The notes beneath the pieces are model-generated. The model made no database searches and was not told where the DNA came from. It was given only the letters and a program-made list of their open reading frames with translations. Below, piece after piece: positions 25,635 through 34,789 of a DNA stretch of 64,000 bases. The stretch comes from Mucilaginibacter auburnensis (lineage in GTDB: Bacteria > Bacteroidota > Bacteroidia > Sphingobacteriales > Sphingobacteriaceae). The stretch spans positions 496,001 to 560,000 of the forward strand of contig NZ_PGFJ01000002.1 in NCBI RefSeq assembly GCF_002797815.1, given 5' to 3'. The translations under genes were made by a program, and so were the position numbers. The first letter of the stretch is position 1. Each line of letters opens with the position of its first letter.

Positions 25635-27164
25635 ATGCAAGAAAAAATCCTCATTCTTGACTTCGGCTCTCAGTTTACACAGCTTATAGCACGCCGCGTC
25701 AGAGAACTCAATATTTACTGCGAGATTCATCCTTTCAACAAAATTCCCGAAATTGACGACAGCTTTAAAGGCATTATCCTTTCGGGCAGCCCCTACTCGG
25801 TGCGCCAGGAAGATGCTTTGCACTTTGACTTTGCCCGTTACCATGGCCAGTTGCCAATTTTAGCGGTATGTTATGGTGCACAGTATGTTGCGCACTTTAA
25901 TGGTGGTGAGGTATTGCCATCAAGCACACGCGAGTATGGCCGTGCACACTTGCATTATATAGAAAAAGCTAATCCTTTATTTAAACAGATCTATCCGGGT
26001 TCACAGGTATGGATGTCGCACGGCGATACCATAGCCAGCATTGCTGATAATTTTGAGGTGATTGCCAGTACCGATAGCGTACGCGTGGCGGCTTACCAGA
26101 TCAGCGGAACACATACTTATGGTATACAGTTTCACCCGGAAGTTACCCACAGCATTGACGGACGCCAGTTGTTAGAAAACTTTTTGGTTGACATTTGCGG
26201 CTGTTCGCAGGATTGGACTTCTGATTCGTTCATTGAAACTACTATTGCCGAGTTACGTGAGAAACTGGGCAATGATAAAGTAGTATTAGGTCTTTCAGGC
26301 GGTGTGGATTCATCTGTAGCTGCTGTTCTGTTACACCAGGCTATTGGCAAAAACCTCCACTGTATTTTTGTTGATAACGGTTTGTTGCGTAAAGATGAGT
26401 ATCAATCTGTATTGGATTCGTACCAGCACATGGGCCTTAACATAAAAGGTATTGATGCCAAACAACGCTTTTATGATGCATTGGCCGGCATTAGCGACCC
26501 TGAAAAGAAACGCAAAGCCATTGGCCGTGTATTTATTGAGGTATTTGATGATGCCGCACATGAGGTACAGGATGTTAAATGGTTAGGCCAGGGCACTATT
26601 TATCCTGACGTAATTGAATCGCTATCGGTGAAAGGTCCGTCAGCTACCATTAAATCGCACCATAACGTAGGTGGCTTACCTGATTTTATGAAGCTTAAAG
26701 TGGTTGAACCACTTAACACATTATTTAAAGATGAAGTACGCCGCGTAGGTAAAGCATTAAATATTGATGATAATATTTTGGGGCGCCACCCTTTCCCGGG
26801 TCCGGGTTTGGCTATCAGGATATTAGGCGAGGTTACGCCTGAGAAAGTTGCCATTTTACAGGAAGCAGATGCAATTTATATAAACAATTTGCGTGCTGCG
26901 GGCCTTTATGATAAGGTATGGCAGGCGGGTACCATTTATTTGCCTGTACAGTCTGTTGGTGTAATGGGTGATGAGCGTACTTACGAAAATGTAGTGTGCT
27001 TACGTGCTGTTGAATCATTAGATGGTATGACCGCCGACTGGTGCCATTTGCCGTATGATGTTTTGGCCAAGATCTCAAACGAGATCATTAACAACGTAAA
27101 AGGAATTAACCGGGTTGTATATGATATCAGTTCAAAACCACCTGCTACAATTGAGTGGGAATAA
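25635..27164 (+). CDS. guaA: GMP synthase (glutamine-hydrolysing)
   Basis: The 509-residue enzyme aminates XMP to GMP with glutamine and ATP, the last step of guanine nucleotide synthesis in the cytoplasm. The N-terminal class I GATase domain has ILAVCYGAQ, with the catalytic Cys near residue 78, and QFHPEVTHS, with the catalytic His/Glu. It is followed by the ATP-pyrophosphatase motif [11 protein letters not shown], and the C-terminal dimerisation domain ends in IEWE. I chose the ATG at 25635 rather than a TTG two codons upstream. The downstream lipoprotein gene overlaps its 3' end. Confidence 0.97.
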   Translation: MQEKILILDFGSQFTQLIARRVRELNIYCEIHPFNKIPEIDDSFKGIILSGSPYSVRQEDALHFDFARYHGQLPILAVCYGAQYVAHFNGGEVLPSSTREYGRAHLHYIEKANPLFKQIYPGSQVWMSHGDTIASIADNFEVIASTDSVRVAAYQISGTHTYGIQFHPEVTHSIDGRQLLENFLVDICGCSQDWTSDSFIETTIAELREKLGNDKVVLGLSGGVDSSVAAVLLHQAIGKNLHCIFVDNGLLRKDEYQSVLDSYQHMGLNIKGIDAKQRFYDALAGISDPEKKRKAIGRVFIEVFDDAAHEVQDVKWLGQGTIYPDVIESLSVKGPSATIKSHHNVGGLPDFMKLKVVEPLNTLFKDEVRRVGKALNIDDNILGRHPFPGPGLAIRILGEVTPEKVAILQEADAIYINNLRAAGLYDKVWQAGTIYLPVQSVGVMGDERTYENVVCLRAVESLDGMTADWCHLPYDVLAKISNEIINNVKGINRVVYDISSKPPATIEWE

Positions 27165-28371
27165 ATGGTTATGGTTGTTTTTATTAACAGTGGGGCTGGG
27201 TGCTTGTTCGCCTAAGGTACAGCCACCCGCGCCGGTTGTAAAAACAGAAACTGAAAAGAAACCCGAGATTATAAAAGACACAACTAAGCCGGTGGCACAG
27301 CCACCGGCCAAAACAAGTGTTGTATCGCTAATACTTCCCTTCGCTTTAAATAATTTAAACACGGGCTATAGTTCCGCCGGCCTTGCGCAGGCTAATATCG
27401 CTATTGATTTTTATCAGGGTTTTAAGCTGGGACTTGATTCGCTTACTTCTTACGGCTATAATTATGAGCTGCATGTTTTTGATTCGCAGGGACAAACCAG
27501 CCAATCGCATGCCTTGGCTTATAACTCACAGATCAGGGTGAGCGATCTGATAGTTGGTCCTATCTTTCCTGAAGATATGAAAGCCTTTGCGAGTGTTTTG
27601 CCAAGTCAGCGTAACCCTATTGTGTCGCCGCTGTCTGCTGCAGAGCCATCAACAATAAAAAATCAAAACCTTATTACCGTTACGCCTCCGCTGCAATACC
27701 ATGCAGTTGCATCAGCCAAATATGCTACGGGTAAAATTGGCGCAAAACGAATATTTATCCTTAACTCGGGATACAGCGCTGATAAAGAATATACCAATTA
27801 CTTTAAAAGAGCTGTAGATAGTTTAACCAGAAAAGGCGTACAGTTTACAGAGCTGACGGTATCAAAAGGTAATTTGACTGCAATACTACCAAAGCTTTCT
27901 GCAACCGGGCAAAACGTATTTTTTATCCCGGCAACTAATCAGCAGTTTTTGTTGGTTACTTTAAAAGCTTTGGATGATTTGAGCCTGAAATACCCTGTAA
28001 CAGTTTTTGGTCACCCTAATTGGGAGAAGTTCACGTTTTTAAAGGCAGACCAGTTGCAACGTTTAAAAACGCACATCACAAATTCCGACAGGATAAATTA
28101 CAAAGCTGTGGCAACTGTTACGTTCATGAAAGCTTACCGCAAAAAATATCAGGCAGAACCGTCAGAATATGCCATAAAAGGCTTTGACCAGGCCATGTAC
28201 TTTGGTAAGCTGCTTGCCGGGAATACTACCGTGCGCATGGAAATTGAAAAAACGGGCTATACCGGCATCCACAATAAATTTAAGTTTAAATGGCTGCCCG
28301 GCTTAGGTTGGGTAAATACCAGTGTTGATGTGCTTACCTATGCTAATTACGAACTAAAACGGGTGGAATGA
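27121..28371 (+). CDS. Periplasmic-binding-type lipoprotein (ABC substrate-binding, type 1 fold)
   Basis: The protein starts with a signal peptide ending in a lipobox (LGAC, followed by SPKVQPP), then a Pro/Lys-rich linker and a type 1 periplasmic-binding fold ([10 protein letters not shown]..., [41 protein letters not shown]). Related Bacteroidota proteins often carry an N-terminal LysM domain; none is present here. Ligand unknown. ATG 27121 overlaps guaA by 44 bp. A TTG at 27151 would give a compact signal peptide and a 14-bp overlap, closer to the habit of this genome, so the start is uncertain. It overlaps the methyltransferase by 4 bp. Confidence 0.8.
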   Translation: MISVQNHLLQLSGNKWLWLFLLTVGLGACSPKVQPPAPVVKTETEKKPEIIKDTTKPVAQPPAKTSVVSLILPFALNNLNTGYSSAGLAQANIAIDFYQGFKLGLDSLTSYGYNYELHVFDSQGQTSQSHALAYNSQIRVSDLIVGPIFPEDMKAFASVLPSQRNPIVSPLSAAEPSTIKNQNLITVTPPLQYHAVASAKYATGKIGAKRIFILNSGYSADKEYTNYFKRAVDSLTRKGVQFTELTVSKGNLTAILPKLSATGQNVFFIPATNQQFLLVTLKALDDLSLKYPVTVFGHPNWEKFTFLKADQLQRLKTHITNSDRINYKAVATVTFMKAYRKKYQAEPSEYAIKGFDQAMYFGKLLAGNTTVRMEIEKTGYTGIHNKFKFKWLPGLGWVNTSVDVLTYANYELKRVE

Positions 28372-29537
28372 AAGCGATAAACCAGCTCAAAACATTTCAG
28401 CGAATTTTGGATGAGTATCCGGCCGAAACGCCTTTAGGTAAGTTTCTACCTGGCTTTTACCGCCAAAATAAACAAATGGGCTCCAACGACCGTAAGGTTG
28501 CCGGCCGACTGGTTTATAATTATTTCCGCCTGGGCAGGGCATTAAGTGCCTTACCTGCAGATGAGCGCGTGGTAGTTGCAGAGTTTTTATGCAATACACA
28601 GGTCAACTCCTTTTTACAACACTTCAAACCAGATTGGGCAGCTTGCGTGGGTTTCGAAATTAAGGAGAAGATCAGCATTGTTAAAAAGACTTATCCTGCT
28701 TTTGACATCAACGATGTATTTCCCTGGATAAATGAGGTTTCGGAAGAAATTGATAAAGAAGCTTTGCTTCTCTCCTTTTTCGTGCAGCCAGATCTGTTTA
28801 TCAGAACCAACCCCAACTTCGATCATTTAGTTCGTGCTGATCTGAACAAAGCAGCCATCGTTTTTAAAGACGAAGGAAACGGTTGTCTGGCTTTACCCAA
28901 CGGCACTAAGCTGGAAACGGTAATTACTAACCCCAACTGGTATGTAGTACAAGACAGGTCCTCGCAACAAACCGCCCAATATTTTAAGCCCCAAAAATGG
29001 GAAGCCTGGTGGGATGCCTGCGCGGCATCTGGCGGGAAATCATTACTGCTGCACGGTTTAGAGCCTACGATAAAACTGGTTGTATCAGATATCCGCGAAT
29101 CTATTTTAGCCAATCTGGATGAACGTTTTCGCTCCGCCGGATTGTTGAAATACCAAAAGAAGCAACTGGACCTTACCGGCAACGTTGACCAGGAATTATA
29201 CAATTATGCCTTTGATGGCATAATACTGGACGCCCCATGCAGTGGCTCGGGCACCTGGGGTCGAACTCCCGAAATGATAGCGCAGTTTGATACCCACAAA
29301 ATTGAGTTCTTTCAGCGGCTGCAAAAAACCATAGCTGCTAACGTTATCAAATATCTGAAGCCTGGTCAGCCGCTTATTTACATTACTTGCTCGGCTTTTA
29401 AAGCGGAGAATGAGGATGTGGTTAAATATCTTGTTGAAGAAAAAGGCTTAGAACTGGAAGAAATGCAGGTTTTAAAGGGTTATGAGCACAAGGCGGACAC
29501 CATGTTTGTGGCGAGGTTACACATCCCGGCCTCCTAA
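28368..29537 (+). CDS. RsmB/NOP2-family RNA m5C methyltransferase
   Basis: The 389-residue protein has an N-terminal NusB-like helical region and a C-terminal Rossmann methyltransferase with the two family cysteines: DAPCSGSGTW (motif IV) and the catalytic ITCSAF (motif VI). The SAM-binding loop is the variant WDACAASGGKSLLL in place of the usual DxCAAPGGKT. The family methylates cytosine C5 in rRNA (RsmB/RsmF) or tRNA. The target here is not decidable. Its ATG overlaps the upstream stop by 4 bp. Confidence 0.9.
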   Translation: MKAINQLKTFQRILDEYPAETPLGKFLPGFYRQNKQMGSNDRKVAGRLVYNYFRLGRALSALPADERVVVAEFLCNTQVNSFLQHFKPDWAACVGFEIKEKISIVKKTYPAFDINDVFPWINEVSEEIDKEALLLSFFVQPDLFIRTNPNFDHLVRADLNKAAIVFKDEGNGCLALPNGTKLETVITNPNWYVVQDRSSQQTAQYFKPQKWEAWWDACAASGGKSLLLHGLEPTIKLVVSDIRESILANLDERFRSAGLLKYQKKQLDLTGNVDQELYNYAFDGIILDAPCSGSGTWGRTPEMIAQFDTHKIEFFQRLQKTIAANVIKYLKPGQPLIYITCSAFKAENEDVVKYLVEEKGLELEEMQVLKGYEHKADTMFVARLHIPAS

Positions 29538-29549
29538 AAGCAAGTATTA

Positions 29550-29882
29550 TCAAAGCATATCTTTCTTTGTGCTAACTGCTGCAATAATTCCGGTGACAAT
29601 CAAACCTATCGGCAGTGTAACCTGACCTGGAATTAGGTATGAAGATATAACCGCTGCCAGTACCCCCAAACCAATCTTCATCCATGCAGAAATATAAAAA
29701 GGCTTTGCTGCATTATGTTTATCTATTACGTGTTGTATACCTAAATTTAACAGTACTTGTTTTATCAACTCCTCCGGAATTCCCATCTTCTCTAACCTGG
29801 CGGCAATTACCTCATCCTCGTATCCGGCATTTTTTAACCTTGACCCTTCTAAATAGGCTTTGTTCTTTAATCCTTCGTCCAT
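29550..29882 (-). CDS. Small hypothetical membrane protein
   Basis: I do not recognise a family. From the ATG at 29882 it has 110 residues; an in-frame ATG at 29930 is possible. The N-terminal half is a charged helical region (MDEGLKNKAYLEG, then a RLEKMGIPEELIKQV helix). The C-terminal half has two membrane helices (WMKIGLGVLAAVISSYLI and LPIGLIVTGIIAAV) ending in STKKDML, so it is probably a small inner-membrane protein. It converges on the RsmB-like gene with only 12 bp between stops and no visible hairpin. Confidence 0.65.
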   Translation of the reverse strand: MDEGLKNKAYLEGSRLKNAGYEDEVIAARLEKMGIPEELIKQVLLNLGIQHVIDKHNAAKPFYISAWMKIGLGVLAAVISSYLIPGQVTLPIGLIVTGIIAAVSTKKDML

Positions 29883-29976
29883 AATCTGATCACAAGATAC
29901 CCAAAGGTTAAATAATGTTAATGTTTTCATCTGCTGATTTCAAGGGTTTATTTTAGCTGATAAATCAACACGCCTT

Positions 29977-32376
29977 ATGCTACAAAATTACATTACTGTT
30001 GCCTGGAGAAATATGTGGAAACATAAATTTTTCACACTCATTAATATTTTTGGCTTATCTATAGGTATATGTTTTACGCTTGTTATTGCTGTGTATGTGT
30101 GGCAGGAGTCGAGCGTTAACAGTCAGCTGAGAAACGCCGACAACCAGTACATTATTCAAAGCAAGTGGAAGAAACCCGGCTTGGGATATGAAATGACAAC
30201 ATTGGCAGGTTTGCCACAGGCCTTAAAGCAAAACTACCCTAACCTGGTGGCCAACGCTTACCATTGGGATGGTATCAACTCCATTGTTTCAAAGGGCGAC
30301 AAACACTTCCAGGAAATTTTACAGGTTGGCGACAGCTCCTTTATCAATATGTACGGCTTTAAGCTGTTAGACGGTGACGGTGCAACCGCGCTGAAAGATC
30401 CTTTTTCGGTAGTGATAACAGAAGAAAAAGCCATTAAATACTTCGGCAAAACCAATTGCGTTGGGCAAACCCTTACCATAGAAAGCTTTAAAGGCGAAAA
30501 GCACGACTTTACCGTAACTGGCGTTTTAGCCAAATACCGTAAAAACTCGGTAACCAATCTTATTGAGCGAAGCAACAGCACATTCTTTCTTCCGGCTGAG
30601 GCAGTTAAGTTCTTGGGGCGTGATCTGGATAGTTGGAGCAATGTTGTGGTTGTAGGCTTGCTGGAATTAAAAGAAGGCATTAAGCCTGCCGACCTTGTTG
30701 GGCCAATGAAAACACTGATAAAGGTTAATGCCACACCTCAAATTGCGGCTAACCTTGACCCGTACCTGATTAACCTTCAATCCTATTACCAGGACAATCC
30801 GGTTGTTAAAAAAACAATATTCACACTAAGCTGCATAGCCTTATTTATACTGCTGATGGCGGTTGTTAATTTTGTGAATATCTGCATCAGCAGCTCATCT
30901 AAACGCATGAAGGAAATGGGGGTGCGCAAAGTTTTAGGTGGCTTAAGGCAGCAGCTCATTATTCAGTTTTTAACAGAATCTGTACTAATGGTTGCTATAG
31001 CAACCTTGTTATCTCCCGGAATATATGCGCTGTCCAAACCTTTCTTTGCTGATCTGCTATCTACAGAGATGACCGGCATATTATCTCTTCCTTACTATTT
31101 CTACCTCGGGTTGATCGCTTTCGCGCTGGTTATAGGGATTTTGGCGGGCTTATATCCTGCACTGATGCTATCCTCACTAAAGTCTGTTGATTCCCTTAAA
31201 GGCAAGCGCGACCGTGTAAAAGATAATGTGCTCTTCAGAAAGGTATTGATAGGCTTTCAATTCTCTACAGCGGCGGTGGCTTTAATTGCTGCCATAGTTA
31301 TTTCCGCGCAGATAGACCTGTTCTTTGGCAAAAATCTGGGTTTTGATAAAGACTATTTGATATACGCTGCCTTGCCGAGGGACTGGTCAAAAACCGGCGT
31401 ACAGAAAATGGAACGTGTTCGGTCCGAGCTATCTCAGTTGCCACAGGTTAAGTCGGCAACCTTATCGTGGGAAATTCCGGATGGCGGTGCTGTGGGCTAC
31501 TTGCAAACCTACAAATTTGGGGCCGACGAACGTCAGTCTTTCGCTACCACACTAATGATAGCTGATAACCAGTATGCCAACACTTACAATATTCCATTAA
31601 AGGCGGGAGAGTTTTTTAAAAAGGATTACATACAATCTGATTCGGCTTTGGTTGTGATCAACGAGGCACAATCAAAAGCGCTGGGTTTTAAATCGCCCAA
31701 AGAAGCTATTGGTCGTCAGTTCAATGCACAATACAACCCTACATTTACCATATGCGGTGTAGTAGCCAATTTCCAGTTTGGCCCCATGACAGGACCTGTA
31801 ACGCCTTTAATGTTTATGAATGTAAATCAAAACAACCTGTACCGGTACTTCTCCATCAAACTGAGGCCCGGTAACACCCAGGCCGATCTGGCGGCACTAC
31901 AGGCAAAGTGGACCGAACTAATGCCCGGCGCGCCGTTTGAATATAATTTTATGGATGATGCGCTGGCTAAAATTTATAGAACAGAAATACAGTTAAAAAA
32001 AGCATCGTATCTGGCAACCGGTCTGGCAATAGTAATTGTGTTGTTGGGATTATTAGGTCTGATATCATTAAGCATTCAAAAACGTACGCGAGAGATAGGC
32101 ATACGGAAGGTACTCGGTTCGTCAATCAACGGTATAGTAATGCTTTTCCTGAAAGATTTTGTAGTAGTTATAGCTATTGCCGGGTTAGTTGCCTGTCCGC
32201 TGGCATATTGGATGATGAATAGCTGGTTGAACGATTATGCTTATAAAACACCATTGAATGTTATGCCGTTCGGAGCATCGTTATTTTCGTTATTGGTTGT
32301 AGCCTCTGTATTAATAACGGCGCAGACCATAAAGGCAGCCTTAGCTAATCCGGTACAGAGCCTGAGAACGGAGTAA
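29977..32376 (+). CDS. MacB/FtsX-type ABC transporter permease
   Basis: The 799-residue protein has the duplicated layout of Bacteroidota MacB-like permeases: an N-terminal membrane helix (FFTLINIFGLSIGICFTLVI), a periplasmic MacB_PCD domain (about 50-270), an FtsX core with three helices, a second helix and periplasmic domain (about 420-670), and a second FtsX core (680-790) with the conserved KRTREIGIRKVLGSS segment. Such proteins pair with a separate ATPase to drive lipoprotein, peptide or antimicrobial transport by periplasmic mechanotransmission. No ATPase gene is adjacent, so its partner is encoded elsewhere. Confidence 0.9.
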   Translation: MLQNYITVAWRNMWKHKFFTLINIFGLSIGICFTLVIAVYVWQESSVNSQLRNADNQYIIQSKWKKPGLGYEMTTLAGLPQALKQNYPNLVANAYHWDGINSIVSKGDKHFQEILQVGDSSFINMYGFKLLDGDGATALKDPFSVVITEEKAIKYFGKTNCVGQTLTIESFKGEKHDFTVTGVLAKYRKNSVTNLIERSNSTFFLPAEAVKFLGRDLDSWSNVVVVGLLELKEGIKPADLVGPMKTLIKVNATPQIAANLDPYLINLQSYYQDNPVVKKTIFTLSCIALFILLMAVVNFVNICISSSSKRMKEMGVRKVLGGLRQQLIIQFLTESVLMVAIATLLSPGIYALSKPFFADLLSTEMTGILSLPYYFYLGLIAFALVIGILAGLYPALMLSSLKSVDSLKGKRDRVKDNVLFRKVLIGFQFSTAAVALIAAIVISAQIDLFFGKNLGFDKDYLIYAALPRDWSKTGVQKMERVRSELSQLPQVKSATLSWEIPDGGAVGYLQTYKFGADERQSFATTLMIADNQYANTYNIPLKAGEFFKKDYIQSDSALVVINEAQSKALGFKSPKEAIGRQFNAQYNPTFTICGVVANFQFGPMTGPVTPLMFMNVNQNNLYRYFSIKLRPGNTQADLAALQAKWTELMPGAPFEYNFMDDALAKIYRTEIQLKKASYLATGLAIVIVLLGLLGLISLSIQKRTREIGIRKVLGSSINGIVMLFLKDFVVVIAIAGLVACPLAYWMMNSWLNDYAYKTPLNVMPFGASLFSLLVVASVLITAQTIKAALANPVQSLRTE

Positions 32377-32398
32377 GATAGATGTTAGAGGTAAGAGG

Positions 32399-32465
32399 CG
32401 AGAGTCAAGAAATAAGAATTAAGACCTTATATTGCGTTTGTCTTGGCTCTCGACTCTTAATTCTT
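32399..32465. repeat. Heptamer-type intergenic repeat forming a long inverted structure
   Basis: Degenerate heptamers (GAGTCAA, GAAATAA, GAATTAA) run in one direction and are mirrored on the other side. AAGAATTAAGA (32414-32424) pairs with TCTTAATTCTT (32455-32465), and CGAGAGTCAAGA (32399-32410) matches TCTTGGCTCTCG (32441-32452) with one wobble. It lies between convergent genes. Confidence 0.6.
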
Positions 32466-32484
32466 GTATCTATTTTTACCGCTC

Positions 32485-33063
32485 CTACAGCCCTGTATTA
32501 TTCCTGAACAACTTTATAGCAATGGCCAGCAAAATAACCCCAAAAGCTTTGCGTAATATCTCAATACCACCCCTGCCCAATAGCTTTTCAATCCACTTAA
32601 CGTTTTTGAGCACCATGTACACAAACAGGGTATTGATAACAATAGCGACTATGATGTTTTGCGTTGCATATTGAGATTTAAGCGATAGCAGCGTTGTCAT
32701 AGTGCCGGCACCGGCTATGAGCGGAAAAGCAAGCGGAACAATAGATACAGTTGATGGCAGGCTTTCATCGGCTTTAAAAAGGTGTATGCCTAATATCTCC
32801 ATAGCTATGATGAATATTACCAACGAGCCGGCAATAGCAAACGATGCCACATCTAAGCCAATGATGGAAAGGATATTTTCGCCTATCAGTAAGAAAGCTA
32901 TCATGAGCCCCAGTACGGCAATACTTGCCTTTTCAGACTCCACATGCCCTGCCCTTCTGCGCATTTCAATAATTACCGGTACCGAACCAATAATATCAAT
33001 AATGGCAAACAGGATCATGGTTACAGAAACTATCTCCCTGAAATTAAAAGTGAATGAGTGCAT
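32485..33063 (-). CDS. MarC-family integral membrane protein
   Basis: The 192-residue protein has six hydrophobic helices and MarC-family features: an early DIIGSVPVIIEMRRR segment, a central FPLIAGAGTMTTLLSL, and a late RGGIEILRKAFGVILLAIAI. The family (UPF0056) is an inner-membrane protein of unsettled function. The old link to multiple antibiotic resistance is not supported for most members. It is transcribed separately from the upstream permease, since a hairpin terminator separates the two. Confidence 0.92.
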   Translation of the reverse strand: MHSFTFNFREIVSVTMILFAIIDIIGSVPVIIEMRRRAGHVESEKASIAVLGLMIAFLLIGENILSIIGLDVASFAIAGSLVIFIIAMEILGIHLFKADESLPSTVSIVPLAFPLIAGAGTMTTLLSLKSQYATQNIIVAIVINTLFVYMVLKNVKWIEKLLGRGGIEILRKAFGVILLAIAIKLFRNNTGL

Positions 33064-33085
33064 AGCAAAACGTTATTAAGACAAG

Positions 33086-33113
33086 AAAGGCTCCCGGTTT
33101 AGCAGGAGCCTTT
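33086..33113 (-). terminator. Hairpin terminator after the amino-acid permease
   Basis: A 9-bp stem, AAAGGCTCC (33086-33094) and GGAGCCTTT (33105-33113), has a 10-base loop and lies 11 bp after the minus-strand permease stop. The T run after the stem on the minus strand is short. Confidence 0.8.
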
Positions 33114-33124
33114 ATACTTTATGA

Positions 33125-34603
33125 TTAAGCCATTGGCGGCTCCGGATCTTTCGGTACTGCTACCTTTCCGTTTCTTATCAACGAATGGTGTTTGCTGTAC
33201 GCAAAGTAGATGATGAATCCTAAAGCCATCCAAACTGCTAAGCGTATCCAGGTATCAGCAGGTAGTGAAACCATCATAGATAAACAAATTATAATACCAG
33301 CAATTGGTACAAAAGGCACCCATGGTGCCCTGAACGGACGTGGTGTATTCGGATCACTTTTACGCATTACCATAACACCTATACATACTAACACAAACGC
33401 AAACAAAGTACCTATAGAAACCATTTCACCTACTACAGAAACCGGTACAAACGCAGCAAATAAACTCACAAACACCGCAAAGAACAGATTAGCTTTATAG
33501 GGCGTTTTGAATTTTTTATGTACATCTGAAAATACTTTAGGTAACAGCCCGTCTTTTGACATGGTATAGAATATACGCGACTGGCCCATTAACATCACCA
33601 AAATTACTGAGGTATAACCAGCTAAAATTGCTACAATGATACCCTCTTGCAACCATGCGTAAGGTGTTTTAGCAATAGCGATGGCTACAGGTGCTGCACT
33701 GTCTTTAAACTCGGTATAGTTAGCTAAACCGGTCATAACGTGCGAGAAAAGTACATATAAAACAGTACAAACCAGTAAGGAACCGATGATACCTATTGGC
33801 ATACCGCGCTTAGGATCTTTCGCTTCCTGTGCTGCTGTTGATACAGCGTCAAAACCAATAAAAGCGAAGAATACTACCGCTGCACCACGGAAAATACCTG
33901 AAATACCAAAGTGACCGAATTCGCCGGTATTTTCAGGAATATATGGCGTATGATTTTCAGGTTTAATGAATTGCCATCCTACAGCGATAAATATTAGCAC
34001 CACCGCTACTTTCAATACAACCAACAGGTTGTTAACAAAAGCTGATTCTTTTGAGCCTCTTATTAAAAGTAATGATAAACAGACGATGATAAAAACAGCC
34101 GGCAAATTGCAGTAGCCGCTTACCACGGTACCGTCGGCCAATGTAGCACTCTCCCATGGCGACATGGTGAACTGTGGGGGGATATGTAAATTAAAGTAAT
34201 GGAGTAGCTTGACCAGGTACTGCGACCAGCTTATGGAAACCGTTGCCGCGCCCAAAGCATATTCCAAAACAAGGTCCCAACCAATTATCCAGGCTACAAA
34301 CTCACCCATAGTAGCGTAAGAGTAAGTGTAAGCAGAGCCGGCAATAGGGATCATACTTGCAAATTCGGCATAGCACAGACCTGCAAATGCGCAGCCAATA
34401 GCACCAATTACAAATGCTATAGTAACAGCCGGACCGGCATTGTTAGCTGCCGCAAGGCCTGTTAATGAGAATAAACCGGCACCAATTATAGCCCCGATCC
34501 CCATGGTCACCAAATTAAAACTACTTAGCGTTCGTTTCAATGTGCCTTCGCCCGTTTCGGAAGCTTCCTGTAGTAAAATGTTTAGAGGCTTTTTAAATCG
34601 CAT
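33125..34603 (-). CDS. APC-family amino acid permease (cationic amino acid transporter-like)
   Basis: The 492-residue protein has 12-14 membrane helices. The APC helix-1 substrate motif is GIGAIIGAGLFSLTG (about residues 35-49), followed by the AGLCYAEFASMIPIAGSAYTY region and a conserved FFAFIGFDAVSTAAQEAKDP loop, as in CAT-type transporters. It imports or exchanges amino acids across the inner membrane; the substrate is not predictable. A matching promoter box lies 40 bp upstream and a terminator follows. Confidence 0.92.
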   Translation of the reverse strand: MRFKKPLNILLQEASETGEGTLKRTLSSFNLVTMGIGAIIGAGLFSLTGLAAANNAGPAVTIAFVIGAIGCAFAGLCYAEFASMIPIAGSAYTYSYATMGEFVAWIIGWDLVLEYALGAATVSISWSQYLVKLLHYFNLHIPPQFTMSPWESATLADGTVVSGYCNLPAVFIIVCLSLLLIRGSKESAFVNNLLVVLKVAVVLIFIAVGWQFIKPENHTPYIPENTGEFGHFGISGIFRGAAVVFFAFIGFDAVSTAAQEAKDPKRGMPIGIIGSLLVCTVLYVLFSHVMTGLANYTEFKDSAAPVAIAIAKTPYAWLQEGIIVAILAGYTSVILVMLMGQSRIFYTMSKDGLLPKVFSDVHKKFKTPYKANLFFAVFVSLFAAFVPVSVVGEMVSIGTLFAFVLVCIGVMVMRKSDPNTPRPFRAPWVPFVPIAGIIICLSMMVSLPADTWIRLAVWMALGFIIYFAYSKHHSLIRNGKVAVPKDPEPPMA

Positions 34604-34642
34604 AAATTTAAATTAATGTATTCTATTAGATCAGTTAATGTT

Positions 34643-34650
34643 CAAACATA
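34643..34650 (-). promoter_or_regulatory. Bacteroidota -7 promoter box (TATGTTTG) of the APC permease
   Basis: On the minus strand TATGTTTG fits TAnnTTTG exactly and ends 39 bp before the ATG at 34603. The -33 element is not evident. Confidence 0.5.
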
Positions 34651-34747
34651 GCTATTTTTTGTGAAATAATCAGCTAACCCGCATACGAAGTGTTTAAAGG
34701 TGAAAAAGATCGATGTTTAAACTTAAAACACCTAAACTTTAAAACCA

Positions 34748-34783
34748 AAAAGAGGAATTCGTTATCAGAATTCCTCTTTTTTT
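34748..34783 (-). terminator. Strong hairpin terminator of the membrane pyrophosphatase gene
   Basis: A 13-bp perfect stem (34748-34760 with 34768-34780) around GAGGAATTC/GAATTCCTC has a 7-base loop and A/T runs on both sides. It begins 7 bp after the minus-strand stop at 34790. Confidence 0.9.
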
Positions 34784-34789
34784 CAGGTC

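Noticed and set aside
30258..30734. 158-codon minus-strand open frame within the MacB/FtsX permease
   Set aside because: The plus-strand frame encodes clear transporter motifs. The antisense frame has no family resemblance and no separate promoter signal.
29977..32376. Reading the duplicated FtsX permease as a two-gene fusion artefact
   Set aside because: The double-FtsX architecture of about 800 residues is normal for Bacteroidota MacB-like permeases, and the frame is uninterrupted.
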